Source: UBA3871 sp041797745 (GTDB lineage: Bacteria > Bacillota > Clostridia > Peptostreptococcales > Anaerovoracaceae). From it: a stretch of DNA of 51,951 bases. The stretch covers positions 1-51,951 of the forward strand of contig JBHBZU010000044.1 in the NCBI GenBank assembly GCA_041797745.1. The letters are read 5' to 3'. Under the pieces are notes generated by a model. That model made no database searches and was not told the DNA's origin. It was given only the letters and a program-made list of their open reading frames with translations. The stretch's first letter is position 1. Every line of letters begins with the position of its first letter. A program made the position numbers and the translations under genes. Shown here piece by piece: positions 25,209 through 33,515 of this stretch.

Positions 25209-25778
25209 GTGTATGAAAAGCTCATCATAGAGCATTGTTCACCAACATTGGCAGGACTAAAAGCAGGGAATATGTTTTCCGTGAAAAGCGACGACAATGT
25301 GGATGTTGCAAAGGAAATTAGACTGTTAAACCGAATGCTTAAAGCTAAAGGTCTACGGGTAATACCTCTCAAGAAAACATCAGAATCTGCATTGATATAT
25401 ATATACCGTCCGGACCTACTTAAAAGGGATCTTAAACATCCCGAAGCTGAAAATATCTTAAGAAAAAGGGGATACAATTGCGGTAATCCGGAATGTTGTA
25501 TTGCACAGCTGGCAAAGAATATGAAAAAAGGCGGTGCATTTCCACATGAGGTGGGTCTTTTTCTGGGATATCCCCCAACAGATGTAGAGCATTTTATGAA
25601 CAATTCTTGTGAGGGAGTGATTTGCTGCGGTTGCTGGAAAGCCTACTCCAATCCAGAAAAAGCGGAAATGCTTTTTCAAAGATTTAGAAAGTGTAGGGAA
25701 ATTTACAGAGATATGAATAAAAGAGGTAAATCCCTGACACAACTTGCTGTAATAACAGACAGGAATGCTGTCGGGTAA
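25209..25778 (+). CDS. DUF3793 family protein, cysteine-rich
   Basis: 189 residues from GTG 25209; AAAGGAGG eight bases upstream decides for this start over the out-of-frame ATG at 25204. Nine cysteines, several clustered: C91 and C96-C97 (CGNPECC), and C134, C139, C140 and C142 (CEGVICCGC). These suggest metal, cluster or heme binding. The segment GLFLGYPPTDV is the family signature. Function is unknown. It starts an operon with flavodoxin and a heterodimeric ABC transporter, so a role in iron or heme handling is plausible but inferred. Confidence 0.75.
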   Translation: MYEKLIIEHCSPTLAGLKAGNMFSVKSDDNVDVAKEIRLLNRMLKAKGLRVIPLKKTSESALIYIYRPDLLKRDLKHPEAENILRKRGYNCGNPECCIAQLAKNMKKGGAFPHEVGLFLGYPPTDVEHFMNNSCEGVICCGCWKAYSNPEKAEMLFQRFRKCREIYRDMNKRGKSLTQLAVITDRNAVG

Positions 25779-25809
25779 AATATAACAAAAATTTAAGGAG
25801 GAATTTATT

Positions 25810-26235
25810 ATGAAAAAGGTAGCAATAGTTTATTGGAGCGGAACAGGTAATACTGCTGCAATGGCGGAGGCTGTAGAAGAGGGCGCTAAAGATAAGGGCG
25901 CAGAGGTTAAATTATTTGAATCTGACGATTTTACTGCTGATAATGTGGCAGAATTTGACGCAATAGCCTTTGGCTGTCCGGCAATGGGAGCAGAAGTTCT
26001 CGAGGAGTCTTCCTTTGAGCCTATGTTCACAGCCGTTGAAAAGGTACTTTCAGGAAAACCGATTGCACTCTTCGGCTCATACGGCTGGGGCGACGGACAA
26101 TGGATGAGAGATTGGGAAGAAAGATGTAAAACTAAAGGCGCACAGTTGGCTTGCGATTGCGTAATGGCTAATGAAGCACCAAGTGAAGAAGCTTTAGAAG
26201 AATGTAAGCAGCTTGGAGCAACACTGGGAGCGTAA
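25810..26235 (+). CDS. Flavodoxin
   Basis: 141 residues, normal short-chain flavodoxin length. The FMN phosphate loop is YWSGTGNTAAMA at about residues 8-19; the second flavin loop has LFGSYGWGDGQWM near 85-97, with the usual aromatic stacking residues. A low-potential electron carrier that replaces ferredoxin when iron is scarce. AAGGAGG precedes the ATG. Its place between DUF3793 and an ABC pair fits an iron-limitation operon. Confidence 0.9.
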   Translation: MKKVAIVYWSGTGNTAAMAEAVEEGAKDKGAEVKLFESDDFTADNVAEFDAIAFGCPAMGAEVLEESSFEPMFTAVEKVLSGKPIALFGSYGWGDGQWMRDWEERCKTKGAQLACDCVMANEAPSEEALEECKQLGATLGA

Positions 26236-26320
26236 GGGCACCTGCAACAAAAATTTGAGTAAAAAATAGGGATAAAATATTTAGCTGTATTAAAAACAGC
26301 AGAAAAAGGGGAGTCTCGAA

Positions 26321-28069
26321 GTGAAAAAAAGAAGCCAAATTTCCTATGTCATTGAATGGGCAGGGGCAAAGAAAAAATACTATTTAGCAAGTATTCTTCT
26401 TGCAACCTTAAATGTAATTTGCAGGCTGGTTCCGTATTACTTTATAGCGGACATTATAAAGCTGATAATTGCAGGGAATAAGAATATTCAGGAATATACC
26501 GTAAAGCTGGTTTTAATAGCAGCCTTGTTTATATTAGCTGAAATCTTTCATGGCATATCAACAAGTTACTCCCATAAGGCAACCTTTGAGGTTCTATCGA
26601 ATATAAGAAGAAATTGCTTTGACAGACTTGCAAAGGTGCCGCTGGGGCTTGTAAAGGACAAAGGAATTGGCGAAATGAAAAATGTTCTGGTGGAGCGCGT
26701 TGACAGTATAGAAACGACCCTGGCACATGTTGTACCGGAGTTTACATCTAATATGTTGGCTCCGGCTGTATTGATTATAACCCTCTTTGTGCTGGACTGG
26801 AGATTGGCGCTGCTCTCGTTTATTCCTGTAGTGGTTGGACTTCTTCTTTCCTTGGGAATGTTTGCAGGCTATGAGGAAAGCTATAAGAGGGCAATTACAG
26901 CTACAAAAAACCTCAATTCCACCGCTGTTGAGTACATTAACGGCATAGAGGTTATAAAAGCCTTTGGAAAAAGCGAAAAATCCCAGGAAAAATTCAAAGA
27001 GGATGCCAATGAATGTGCATATTCCTTTATTGATTGGATGAGAGCGTGTATATTTCCGATGGCATCCATGTTCGTAATTATGCCCTATACTTTGCTTACT
27101 CTTTTGCCTTTCGGGGCATGGTTTGTCCATAGGGGCACCTTTTCTTTAATAGATTTTATTGTATGCGTAATTCTTTCTATCGGGGTAACGGGTCCGCTTC
27201 TTATAATAGCGGGATATTTTGACGACATTCATAAAGCGCAAGTTATCATAGGTGAAGTAGCAGCAATTCTTGAACTTCCAATACTGGACAGACCGGAAAA
27301 AACAAAGTCTCAACCGGAGGACAGTTCAATTTCTTTAGAAGATGTGAGATTTGCCTATAAGGAAAAAGAGGTTTTGCATGGAATCAATATGCAGATAAAA
27401 GCGGGCACCATAAATGCCTTTGTGGGACCATCGGGAAGCGGCAAATCAACGATTGCAAAACTTATTGCGTCATTATGGGATGTAGATAACGGGAATATTA
27501 AATTTGGTGGAGTAAATATCAAAGAAATTTCCCTTGAAGACTATAACCGAAAAGTTGCTTATGTTGCACAGGACAACTATTTATTCAATGAAACAGTAAG
27601 AGAAAATATCCGAAAAGGCTGTCCGGAGGCAAGGGATGAAGATGTGGAGGAAATTGCCAAAAAAAGCGGGTGCTACGACTTTATAATGAACCTAGAAAAC
27701 GGTTTTGACACAGTAGTAGGAAGTGCCGGAGGGCATTTGAGTGGGGGAGAGAGACAGAGAATATCTATTGCCAGAGCAATGTTAAAAAATGCTCCGATTA
27801 TAATACTTGATGAGGCAACAGCATACACAGACCCCGAAAATGAGGCAATACTACAGGCTTCTCTTGCAAAACTCATTGCAGGTAAGACGGTAATCGTAAT
27901 TGCCCACAGGCTTTCAACGGTCAAAGATTCAGATTGTATCTTCGTAGTAAGTGAGGGCATGATAGAAGCTTGCGGAAAGCACGATGAACTTCTTAATTCA
28001 TGTTCCTTATATAAGGGTATGTGGGAAGCTCATATTGAATCAAAGGATTATGATGAGGGGGTAGCATAA
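26321..28069 (+). CDS. ABC transporter, permease-ATPase, first half of the resident heterodimer
   Basis: 582 residues from GTG 26321 (AAGGGGAG upstream). Exporter-type six-helix domain, then GPSGSGKST, LSGGERQRI and IIILDEATAYTD. It is related to the acquired protein at 17766 (shared AKVPLG, then GxGEMKNVL-like and LAHxVPE patterns). By analogy with IrtAB/YbtPQ it may handle iron-siderophore or heme rather than export drugs. It is followed by its partner with a one-base overlap. Confidence 0.8.
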   Translation: MKKRSQISYVIEWAGAKKKYYLASILLATLNVICRLVPYYFIADIIKLIIAGNKNIQEYTVKLVLIAALFILAEIFHGISTSYSHKATFEVLSNIRRNCFDRLAKVPLGLVKDKGIGEMKNVLVERVDSIETTLAHVVPEFTSNMLAPAVLIITLFVLDWRLALLSFIPVVVGLLLSLGMFAGYEESYKRAITATKNLNSTAVEYINGIEVIKAFGKSEKSQEKFKEDANECAYSFIDWMRACIFPMASMFVIMPYTLLTLLPFGAWFVHRGTFSLIDFIVCVILSIGVTGPLLIIAGYFDDIHKAQVIIGEVAAILELPILDRPEKTKSQPEDSSISLEDVRFAYKEKEVLHGINMQIKAGTINAFVGPSGSGKSTIAKLIASLWDVDNGNIKFGGVNIKEISLEDYNRKVAYVAQDNYLFNETVRENIRKGCPEARDEDVEEIAKKSGCYDFIMNLENGFDTVVGSAGGHLSGGERQRISIARAMLKNAPIIILDEATAYTDPENEAILQASLAKLIAGKTVIVIAHRLSTVKDSDCIFVVSEGMIEACGKHDELLNSCSLYKGMWEAHIESKDYDEGVA

Positions 28070-29808
28070 TGTTTAAGACCTTAAGAAAATTCATGAAATT
28101 TTCGGGTGCTAAAAACGAAAAAATGTTTAAGCTTTCAATGCTTATCAGCTTTTTTTACGCTATGGCGATGGCACTAAGGATTCCTGCAATAATGTGTATT
28201 ATCATGGGCTTGCTTAGGGGCGAGGAAATAACAAAATATATCCTAGGTTCCATAGGCATTATGGCTCTTTCCCTTGTTGTATCCATGATATGCAGGATGT
28301 TAAGCACCATGCTTCAAACAAAAGCAGGCTATTTATGTGCTGCCGAAAAAAGAATTGATATTGCTCAACATTTGAGATATTTGCCTATGGGATATTTTAA
28401 CGCAAACAGCCTTGGAACTATAGCTTCTGTTGCGACGAATACCATGGAAAATCTTGGGGATGTTGCTACGAGAGTTGTGCTGATTGTGTCGGGAGGCATA
28501 ATTGAGACTACCGCTATTGTGATTATGATTGCGATATTTGATTATAGAATTGCTTTAGTTTCACTTGTGGGAATAGGACTGTTTTTCATAGCTAATAGCT
28601 TCATGCAGAAAGCCGGAACCAAAATTTCCGAGGAAAAAATAGCGGCCGATGAAAATCTTGTAAGCATTGTTGTAGAATATCTTCAAGGAATATCTGAGGT
28701 TAAATCCTACAACCTTTATGGAAAAGCTTCTAAAAAGTTGGAAGCGGCAAATGTGGGGGTAGGGAATGTTAATACGGCAATGGAAGTTAAATATGTGCCT
28801 TACCAAGTTCTGCAAAGTGCAATATTAAAACTGACAGGTGTAGCCATTGTAGCAACCTCAGTATTATTTTGGATACAGGGAAGCATGCCGCTTCTGAATG
28901 CTATAGGTATGACAATATGTGCCTTTATGCTTTACACAAGCCTTGAAGCAATGGGAGCATTTTCTGCACTTCTTAGAGTGGTTGATATGTGTGTAGGCAA
29001 GGCACAAGATATTTTAGACCTTGATACCATGGACATTGACGGAAATGAAATTGTTCCCGAAAGCCACGATATTGAAGTCAAAAATATTGAGTTTGCTTAC
29101 GAAAACAGAAAAATTATTGACGGAGTTTCTTTGAAAATTCCTGAAAAGACTGTGACGGCAATCGTAGGCGCAAGTGGCGGAGGAAAGACAACCTTGTGCA
29201 ATCTCATCGCACGTTTTTGGGATGTGGATAATGGAGAAATTACTTTAGGCGGCAGAGATGTAAAGGAATACAGCATGAACAGCCTGATGAGCAATTTCTC
29301 TTTTGTGTTCCAGAATGTATATCTCTTTTCAGATACCGTTGAAAACAATATTAAGTTCGGAAGACCTGAGGCCAGCCGTGAAGAAGTTGTTGCAGCTGCT
29401 AAAAAAGCCTGTTGCCACGATTTTATCATGGAATTACCTGAGGGTTACAATACGGTAATAGGTGAGGGAGGAGCGTCTCTTTCAGGTGGTGAAAAACAAA
29501 GGTTGTCTATAGCAAGGGCTATTATGAAAGACGCTCCTGTTATTATCTTGGATGAAGCAACAGCCAATGTCGACCCTGAAAACGAGAGAGAGCTTATGGC
29601 TGCCATAGCTGAACTTACTAATAATAAAACAATTATCATGATTGCCCACAGATTGAAAACTGTTCGAAACGCCGACCAGATAATAGTTATGTCAGAGGGA
29701 CGAATAGCAGAACAGGGAACTCATGCTGAATTGATGAAGCTCGACGGAATTTACAGAACCTTTGTAAATTCCAGAAAGAAAGCTATCGGATGGAAGCTGT
29801 CAAGCTAA
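28069..29808 (+). CDS. ABC transporter, permease-ATPase, second half of the resident heterodimer
   Basis: 579 residues. The ATG uses the last base of the previous stop (TAATG), so the two proteins are translationally coupled. Six membrane helices, then GASGGGKTT, LSGGEKQRL and VIILDEATANVD, all intact. It pairs with the preceding protein. Its end overlaps the end of the convergent ABC-F gene by four bases, leaving no room for a separate terminator. Confidence 0.8.
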   Translation: MFKTLRKFMKFSGAKNEKMFKLSMLISFFYAMAMALRIPAIMCIIMGLLRGEEITKYILGSIGIMALSLVVSMICRMLSTMLQTKAGYLCAAEKRIDIAQHLRYLPMGYFNANSLGTIASVATNTMENLGDVATRVVLIVSGGIIETTAIVIMIAIFDYRIALVSLVGIGLFFIANSFMQKAGTKISEEKIAADENLVSIVVEYLQGISEVKSYNLYGKASKKLEAANVGVGNVNTAMEVKYVPYQVLQSAILKLTGVAIVATSVLFWIQGSMPLLNAIGMTICAFMLYTSLEAMGAFSALLRVVDMCVGKAQDILDLDTMDIDGNEIVPESHDIEVKNIEFAYENRKIIDGVSLKIPEKTVTAIVGASGGGKTTLCNLIARFWDVDNGEITLGGRDVKEYSMNSLMSNFSFVFQNVYLFSDTVENNIKFGRPEASREEVVAAAKKACCHDFIMELPEGYNTVIGEGGASLSGGEKQRLSIARAIMKDAPVIILDEATANVDPENERELMAAIAELTNNKTIIMIAHRLKTVRNADQIIVMSEGRIAEQGTHAELMKLDGIYRTFVNSRKKAIGWKLSS

Positions 29809-31367
29809 ACAATCTTTGTTGTCCATTGAGAGCAGTCGATTACTTTTGTTGCAAGACCGGCGTAAAAGTCGGGTTCGTGGCATACCATCAAAATACTGCC
29901 ATTGTATTCTATCAAGGCACGCTTTAATTCTTCTTTGGCGTCAGGGTCTAAATGGTTAGTAGGTTCGTCCAGAACCAAGATGTTTGATTCTCGGTTCATA
30001 AGCTTGCATAGCCTTACCTTTGCTTGCTCACCGCCGGAAAGTACATATACTCGGCTTTCAATATGCTTGGTGGTGAGTCCGCATTTGGCAAGGGCGGCTC
30101 TGACTTCTTTTTGATCCCATGATGGAAACTCCTGCCATACTTCCTCAAGGCAGGTACGGTCTATTTCTTCGGAAAGCTCCTGCTCAAAATATCCGATGTG
30201 CATATAAGGGTCTTTTGAAATAGTGCCATCAAGTGTTTTGATAATTCCTAAAAGACTTTTTAGAAGTGTTGTTTTACCGATACCGTTGGCACCGGTTAAC
30301 AATACTTTTTCTTTTCTCTCCATAGTGAAGTTTAAAGGGATGGAAAGAGCTTCATCATATCCGATAACCAGATTTTTGGCTTCAAATAGAAATCTTCCCG
30401 GTGTACGCCCTAAAAGAAAGTTGAATTGGGGCTTAACCTTTTCCACTCTTTTTTCGATAATATCCATATTATCCAGTTTTTTCTGGCGGGACATTGCCAT
30501 ATTACGAGTGGCAATTCTTGCTTTATTTCTTGCAACGAAGTCTTTAAGCTCCGCGATTTCCTGCTGCTGCCTTTCATAAGCTGCATCCTGTTGGGCTTTC
30601 TTTACTTCGTAAACTTCCATAAATTTATCGTAGTCACCGACATAGCGGTTTAATTCACAGTTGTCCATGTGATACACAAGGTTAATCACGCTGTTAAGGA
30701 AAGGAATATCATGGGAAATGAGAATAAAAGCATTTTCATATTCCTGTAAGTAGCGTTTGAGCCATTCGATGTGAACTTCATCAAGGTAGTTGGTAGGCTC
30801 ATCCAGCAACAGAATTTCAGGCTTTTCCAAAAGAAGTTTAGCCAGCAATACCTTGGTTCTTTGACCGCCGGAAAGTTCTGTCACATCACAGTCAAGACCT
30901 ATATCGGTCAAGCCCAATGCACGACCCACTTCCTCAATTTTTGCGTCAATCATATAAAAATCGTGAGCGGTTAAAAGATCCTGCAATGTACCCGCGTCTT
31001 CCATCGCGGCGTTCATTTCTTCTTCGGTTATTTCGGGGTCTGCCATCCTCATGTACAGATTATTCATTTCGGTTTCCATATCGTAAAGGAAGTCAAAGGC
31101 TGTCTGAAGAACGGCTCTGATGGATTGCCCCTTTTTCAGAACTGCTTGCTGGTCAAGATAACCTGTGCGAACATGTTTTGACCATTCTACTTTTCCCTCA
31201 TCAGCCATTAGGCTACCTGTAATTATATTCATAAAAGTTGATTTGCCCTCACCGTTGGCGCCAACGAGACCGATATGCTCTCCCTCAAGAAGACGAAAGG
31301 ATACATCGTTGAAAATCTGGCGGTCGCCAAAACCGTGTGAAAGGTGGCTTACTGTTAAAATACTCAT
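29805..31367 (-). CDS. ABC-F family ATPase, both ATP sites intact
   Basis: 520 residues with two ABC domains and no membrane part. Domain 1: GANGEGKST, LSGGQRTKV, ILLLDEPTNYLD. Domain 2: GANGIGKTT, LSGGEQAKV, ILVLDEPTNHLD. The charged interdomain linker (about 235-310) is the P-site-tRNA interaction motif region typical of ABC-F. Such proteins act on the ribosome as translation factors, some giving antibiotic protection; which applies here is not visible. AAAGGAGA precedes the start. It is divergent from the second ABC-F gene at 31817. Confidence 0.85.
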   Translation of the reverse strand: MSILTVSHLSHGFGDRQIFNDVSFRLLEGEHIGLVGANGEGKSTFMNIITGSLMADEGKVEWSKHVRTGYLDQQAVLKKGQSIRAVLQTAFDFLYDMETEMNNLYMRMADPEITEEEMNAAMEDAGTLQDLLTAHDFYMIDAKIEEVGRALGLTDIGLDCDVTELSGGQRTKVLLAKLLLEKPEILLLDEPTNYLDEVHIEWLKRYLQEYENAFILISHDIPFLNSVINLVYHMDNCELNRYVGDYDKFMEVYEVKKAQQDAAYERQQQEIAELKDFVARNKARIATRNMAMSRQKKLDNMDIIEKRVEKVKPQFNFLLGRTPGRFLFEAKNLVIGYDEALSIPLNFTMERKEKVLLTGANGIGKTTLLKSLLGIIKTLDGTISKDPYMHIGYFEQELSEEIDRTCLEEVWQEFPSWDQKEVRAALAKCGLTTKHIESRVYVLSGGEQAKVRLCKLMNRESNILVLDEPTNHLDPDAKEELKRALIEYNGSILMVCHEPDFYAGLATKVIDCSQWTTKIV

Positions 31368-31687
31368 ATTTCTCCTTTTGCTGTGTAAAATCTATTACAA
31401 ACATAATAATTTAGCAGTTGAACCCTTAAATTTTAGCTGATTTTAGAGGGAAATTCAAGTATTATTAAAAGCTTTGCAGCAACATCTTGTTATAATCTTG
31501 TTACAATACAAAGACTTTCCTTTCACAAAATCACCCGCCAGACCATCAGTTAGTGTAAAATGATTATAAAATAATTATGGAGTTAAAAAACGGAGATAGA
31601 GATCATTTCCAAAGCTGTATCTCCAAAATTATATCTCCAAAGCGATGAAATTAATGAAATTAAAGCAACAAACACCCTCACATACAT
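31368..31687. other. Left part of the divergent ABC-F spacer
   Basis: No gene. GGAGATA at 31591-31598 and TATCTCC near 31618-31624 can pair, and a second TATCTCC follows near 31632-31638. Their relation to either gene is unclear. Confidence 0.35.
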
Positions 31688-31756
31688 TTGCACTAATTGT
31701 GAACCTATGATAAAATGAATATCTGAACGTTGTAAATTTATGTTTACAGCGTTTTT
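31688..31756 (+). promoter_or_regulatory. Promoter plus start-proximal terminator-like hairpin, ABC-F gene
   Basis: TTGCAC (31688-31693), 17-base spacer, TAAAAT (31711-31716). Transcription would start near 31723. Directly after that lies AACGTTGTAAA (31726-31736) pairing with TTTACAGCGTT (31743-31753), with a T-tract. This can act as an attenuator in the 5' leader, a known mode of control for antibiotic-responsive ABC-F genes. Confidence 0.5.
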
Positions 31757-31816
31757 GTATGAATAAGCGTATCCTTTTGGGATATTAAAATATTAGAAGA
31801 TAGAAAGGGATTTTAA

Positions 31817-33403
31817 ATGCTTGATGTAATAAATGTGAGTGTAAATTTCAGCGGAACACCGCTATTTAAGGATGTTGATTTAAAATTCACAGCAGGAAAC
31901 TGTTATGGTGTGATAGGAGCCAACGGTGCGGGGAAATCAACTTTTTTGCGAGTTCTTTCAGGGGAACTGGAGCCGTCCACAGGGTCAATAGCCATTAAAA
32001 AAGGCGTTAGAATGTCGGTACTTAAACAGGACCACTTTGCCTATGATGAATATACTGTTCTTGATACGGTAATTATGGGAAATAAACATCTCTACGATGT
32101 TATGAAAGAAAAAGATGCCATATACATGAAAGAAGAGTTTTCAGATGAGGACGGTATTCGCGCAGCGGAACTGGAGGGAGAATTTGCGGAAATGGATGGC
32201 TGGGAAGCGGAGTCAAATGTAAGCAGACTTATTCAAGGGCTTGGACTTTCCGACGATATTCTTTACTCCCAAATGAGCAGCCTTACCGGTAAAGAAAAGG
32301 TAAAGGTGCTGCTGGCACAGGCATTGTTCGGCAATCCCGGAATTATTCTTCTCGACGAGCCGACCAACCATATGGATGCGAAAGCTATTGCTTGGCTTGA
32401 AGACTTTCTTATGGATTACGAGGGAACGGTTATTGTTGTTTCCCATGACCGTCACTTCCTGAACACTGTCTGCACCAACATTGTAGATGTAGACTTTGGG
32501 AAAATAAAGATGTATGTCGGAAACTACGAATTTTGGTATGAATCCAGCCAGATGGTTCAAAGGATGATAAACGACCAAAATAAGAAAAACGAAGAAAAGA
32601 TTAGGGAACTTCAAAACTTCATTCAGCGTTTCTCTGCCAACAAGTCCAAGTCGAAGCAGGCGACATCCCGTCGTAAACTGTTGGACAAGCTGACTGTTGA
32701 AGAAATGCCGGCTTCATCAAGACGCTATCCTTTTGTTGCCTTTAAGATGGATCGCGAGGCGGGAAAGGATCTTCTTCGGGTGGAGGGAATCAGTAAAACC
32801 GTTGACGGTGTTAAGATTCTTGACAACATCTCCTTTATGGTGAACAAGGGAGATAAAATCGCTTTCGTAGGAGAAAATGAGATAGCCAATACCACGCTCT
32901 TCAAGATTCTCATGGGAGAGATGGAAGCTGACGAGGGCTCTTTTTCATGGGGAGTTACCATCACCACCTCCTACTTCCCAATGGACAATTCGGAGTTTTT
33001 CAATGACTGCAAGCTCAACATGGTGGAGTGGCTTAGCCAGTTTACTCCTGAAACCACGGAGACTTTCATGCGAGGTTTTTTAGGGAAAATGTTGTTTTCA
33101 GGAGATGACGTTTACAAGGAAGTTAAGGTTCTTTCCGGAGGTGAAAAGGTTCGCTGTATGCTGTCGAGAATGATGTTGTTCGGTTCCAATTTCTTGGTTT
33201 TGGATCAGCCGACGAACCATCTTGACTTGGAGTCCATCACTGCGGTAAATGACGGCTTAAAGGCCTTTAAGGGTAATATGCTCTTTGCTTCTCACGACCA
33301 TGAGTTTATCAATACCATTGCAAATCGTATCATGGAAATTGATAAGGATGGCAAGTTAATAGATAAGCTTTGTACATACGATGAATATATTGAGATGAGT
33401 TAA
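31817..33403 (+). CDS. ABC-F family ATPase with one degenerate ATP site
   Basis: 528 residues, YbiT-like layout. Site 1 is intact: Walker A GANGAGKST (34-42) and LLDEPTNH with Glu181 in domain 1, and LSGGEK (439-444) in domain 2. Site 2 is not. Domain 2 Walker A reads GENEIANTT (352-360), with Asn358 where Lys is expected. Walker B reads LVLDQPTNH, with Gln464 for the catalytic Glu. The domain 1 signature is LTGKEK (156-161) instead of LSGGQ. All changes affect the same composite site. AAAGGGA lies 9 bases before the ATG. It is probably a ribosome-associated factor with only one hydrolytic site. Confidence 0.85.
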   Translation: MLDVINVSVNFSGTPLFKDVDLKFTAGNCYGVIGANGAGKSTFLRVLSGELEPSTGSIAIKKGVRMSVLKQDHFAYDEYTVLDTVIMGNKHLYDVMKEKDAIYMKEEFSDEDGIRAAELEGEFAEMDGWEAESNVSRLIQGLGLSDDILYSQMSSLTGKEKVKVLLAQALFGNPGIILLDEPTNHMDAKAIAWLEDFLMDYEGTVIVVSHDRHFLNTVCTNIVDVDFGKIKMYVGNYEFWYESSQMVQRMINDQNKKNEEKIRELQNFIQRFSANKSKSKQATSRRKLLDKLTVEEMPASSRRYPFVAFKMDREAGKDLLRVEGISKTVDGVKILDNISFMVNKGDKIAFVGENEIANTTLFKILMGEMEADEGSFSWGVTITTSYFPMDNSEFFNDCKLNMVEWLSQFTPETTETFMRGFLGKMLFSGDDVYKEVKVLSGGEKVRCMLSRMMLFGSNFLVLDQPTNHLDLESITAVNDGLKAFKGNMLFASHDHEFINTIANRIMEIDKDGKLIDKLCTYDEYIEMS

Positions 33404-33409
33404 TACATA

Positions 33410-33443
33410 AACAGTCCGGAGAGGAAATCTCCGGACTGTTTTT
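33410..33443. terminator. Terminator after the ABC-F gene
   Basis: Perfect 13-bp stem: AACAGTCCGGAGA (33410-33422) and its complement at 33428-33440, loop GGAAA, T-run after. Probably bidirectional, since panF also ends nearby on the other strand. Confidence 0.85.
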
Positions 33444-33515
33444 AGTTTGTGCGCCATGGAGGCGTTCTAACGGGTTAGGCAAATAAAAGTTATAATTTAA
33501 CTTCACCGTAAACTA

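Noticed and set aside
29805..29808. Four-base tail-to-tail overlap of the ABC gene and the ABC-F gene as a regulatory device
   Set aside because: Short convergent overlaps are common and nothing else points to control by antisense.
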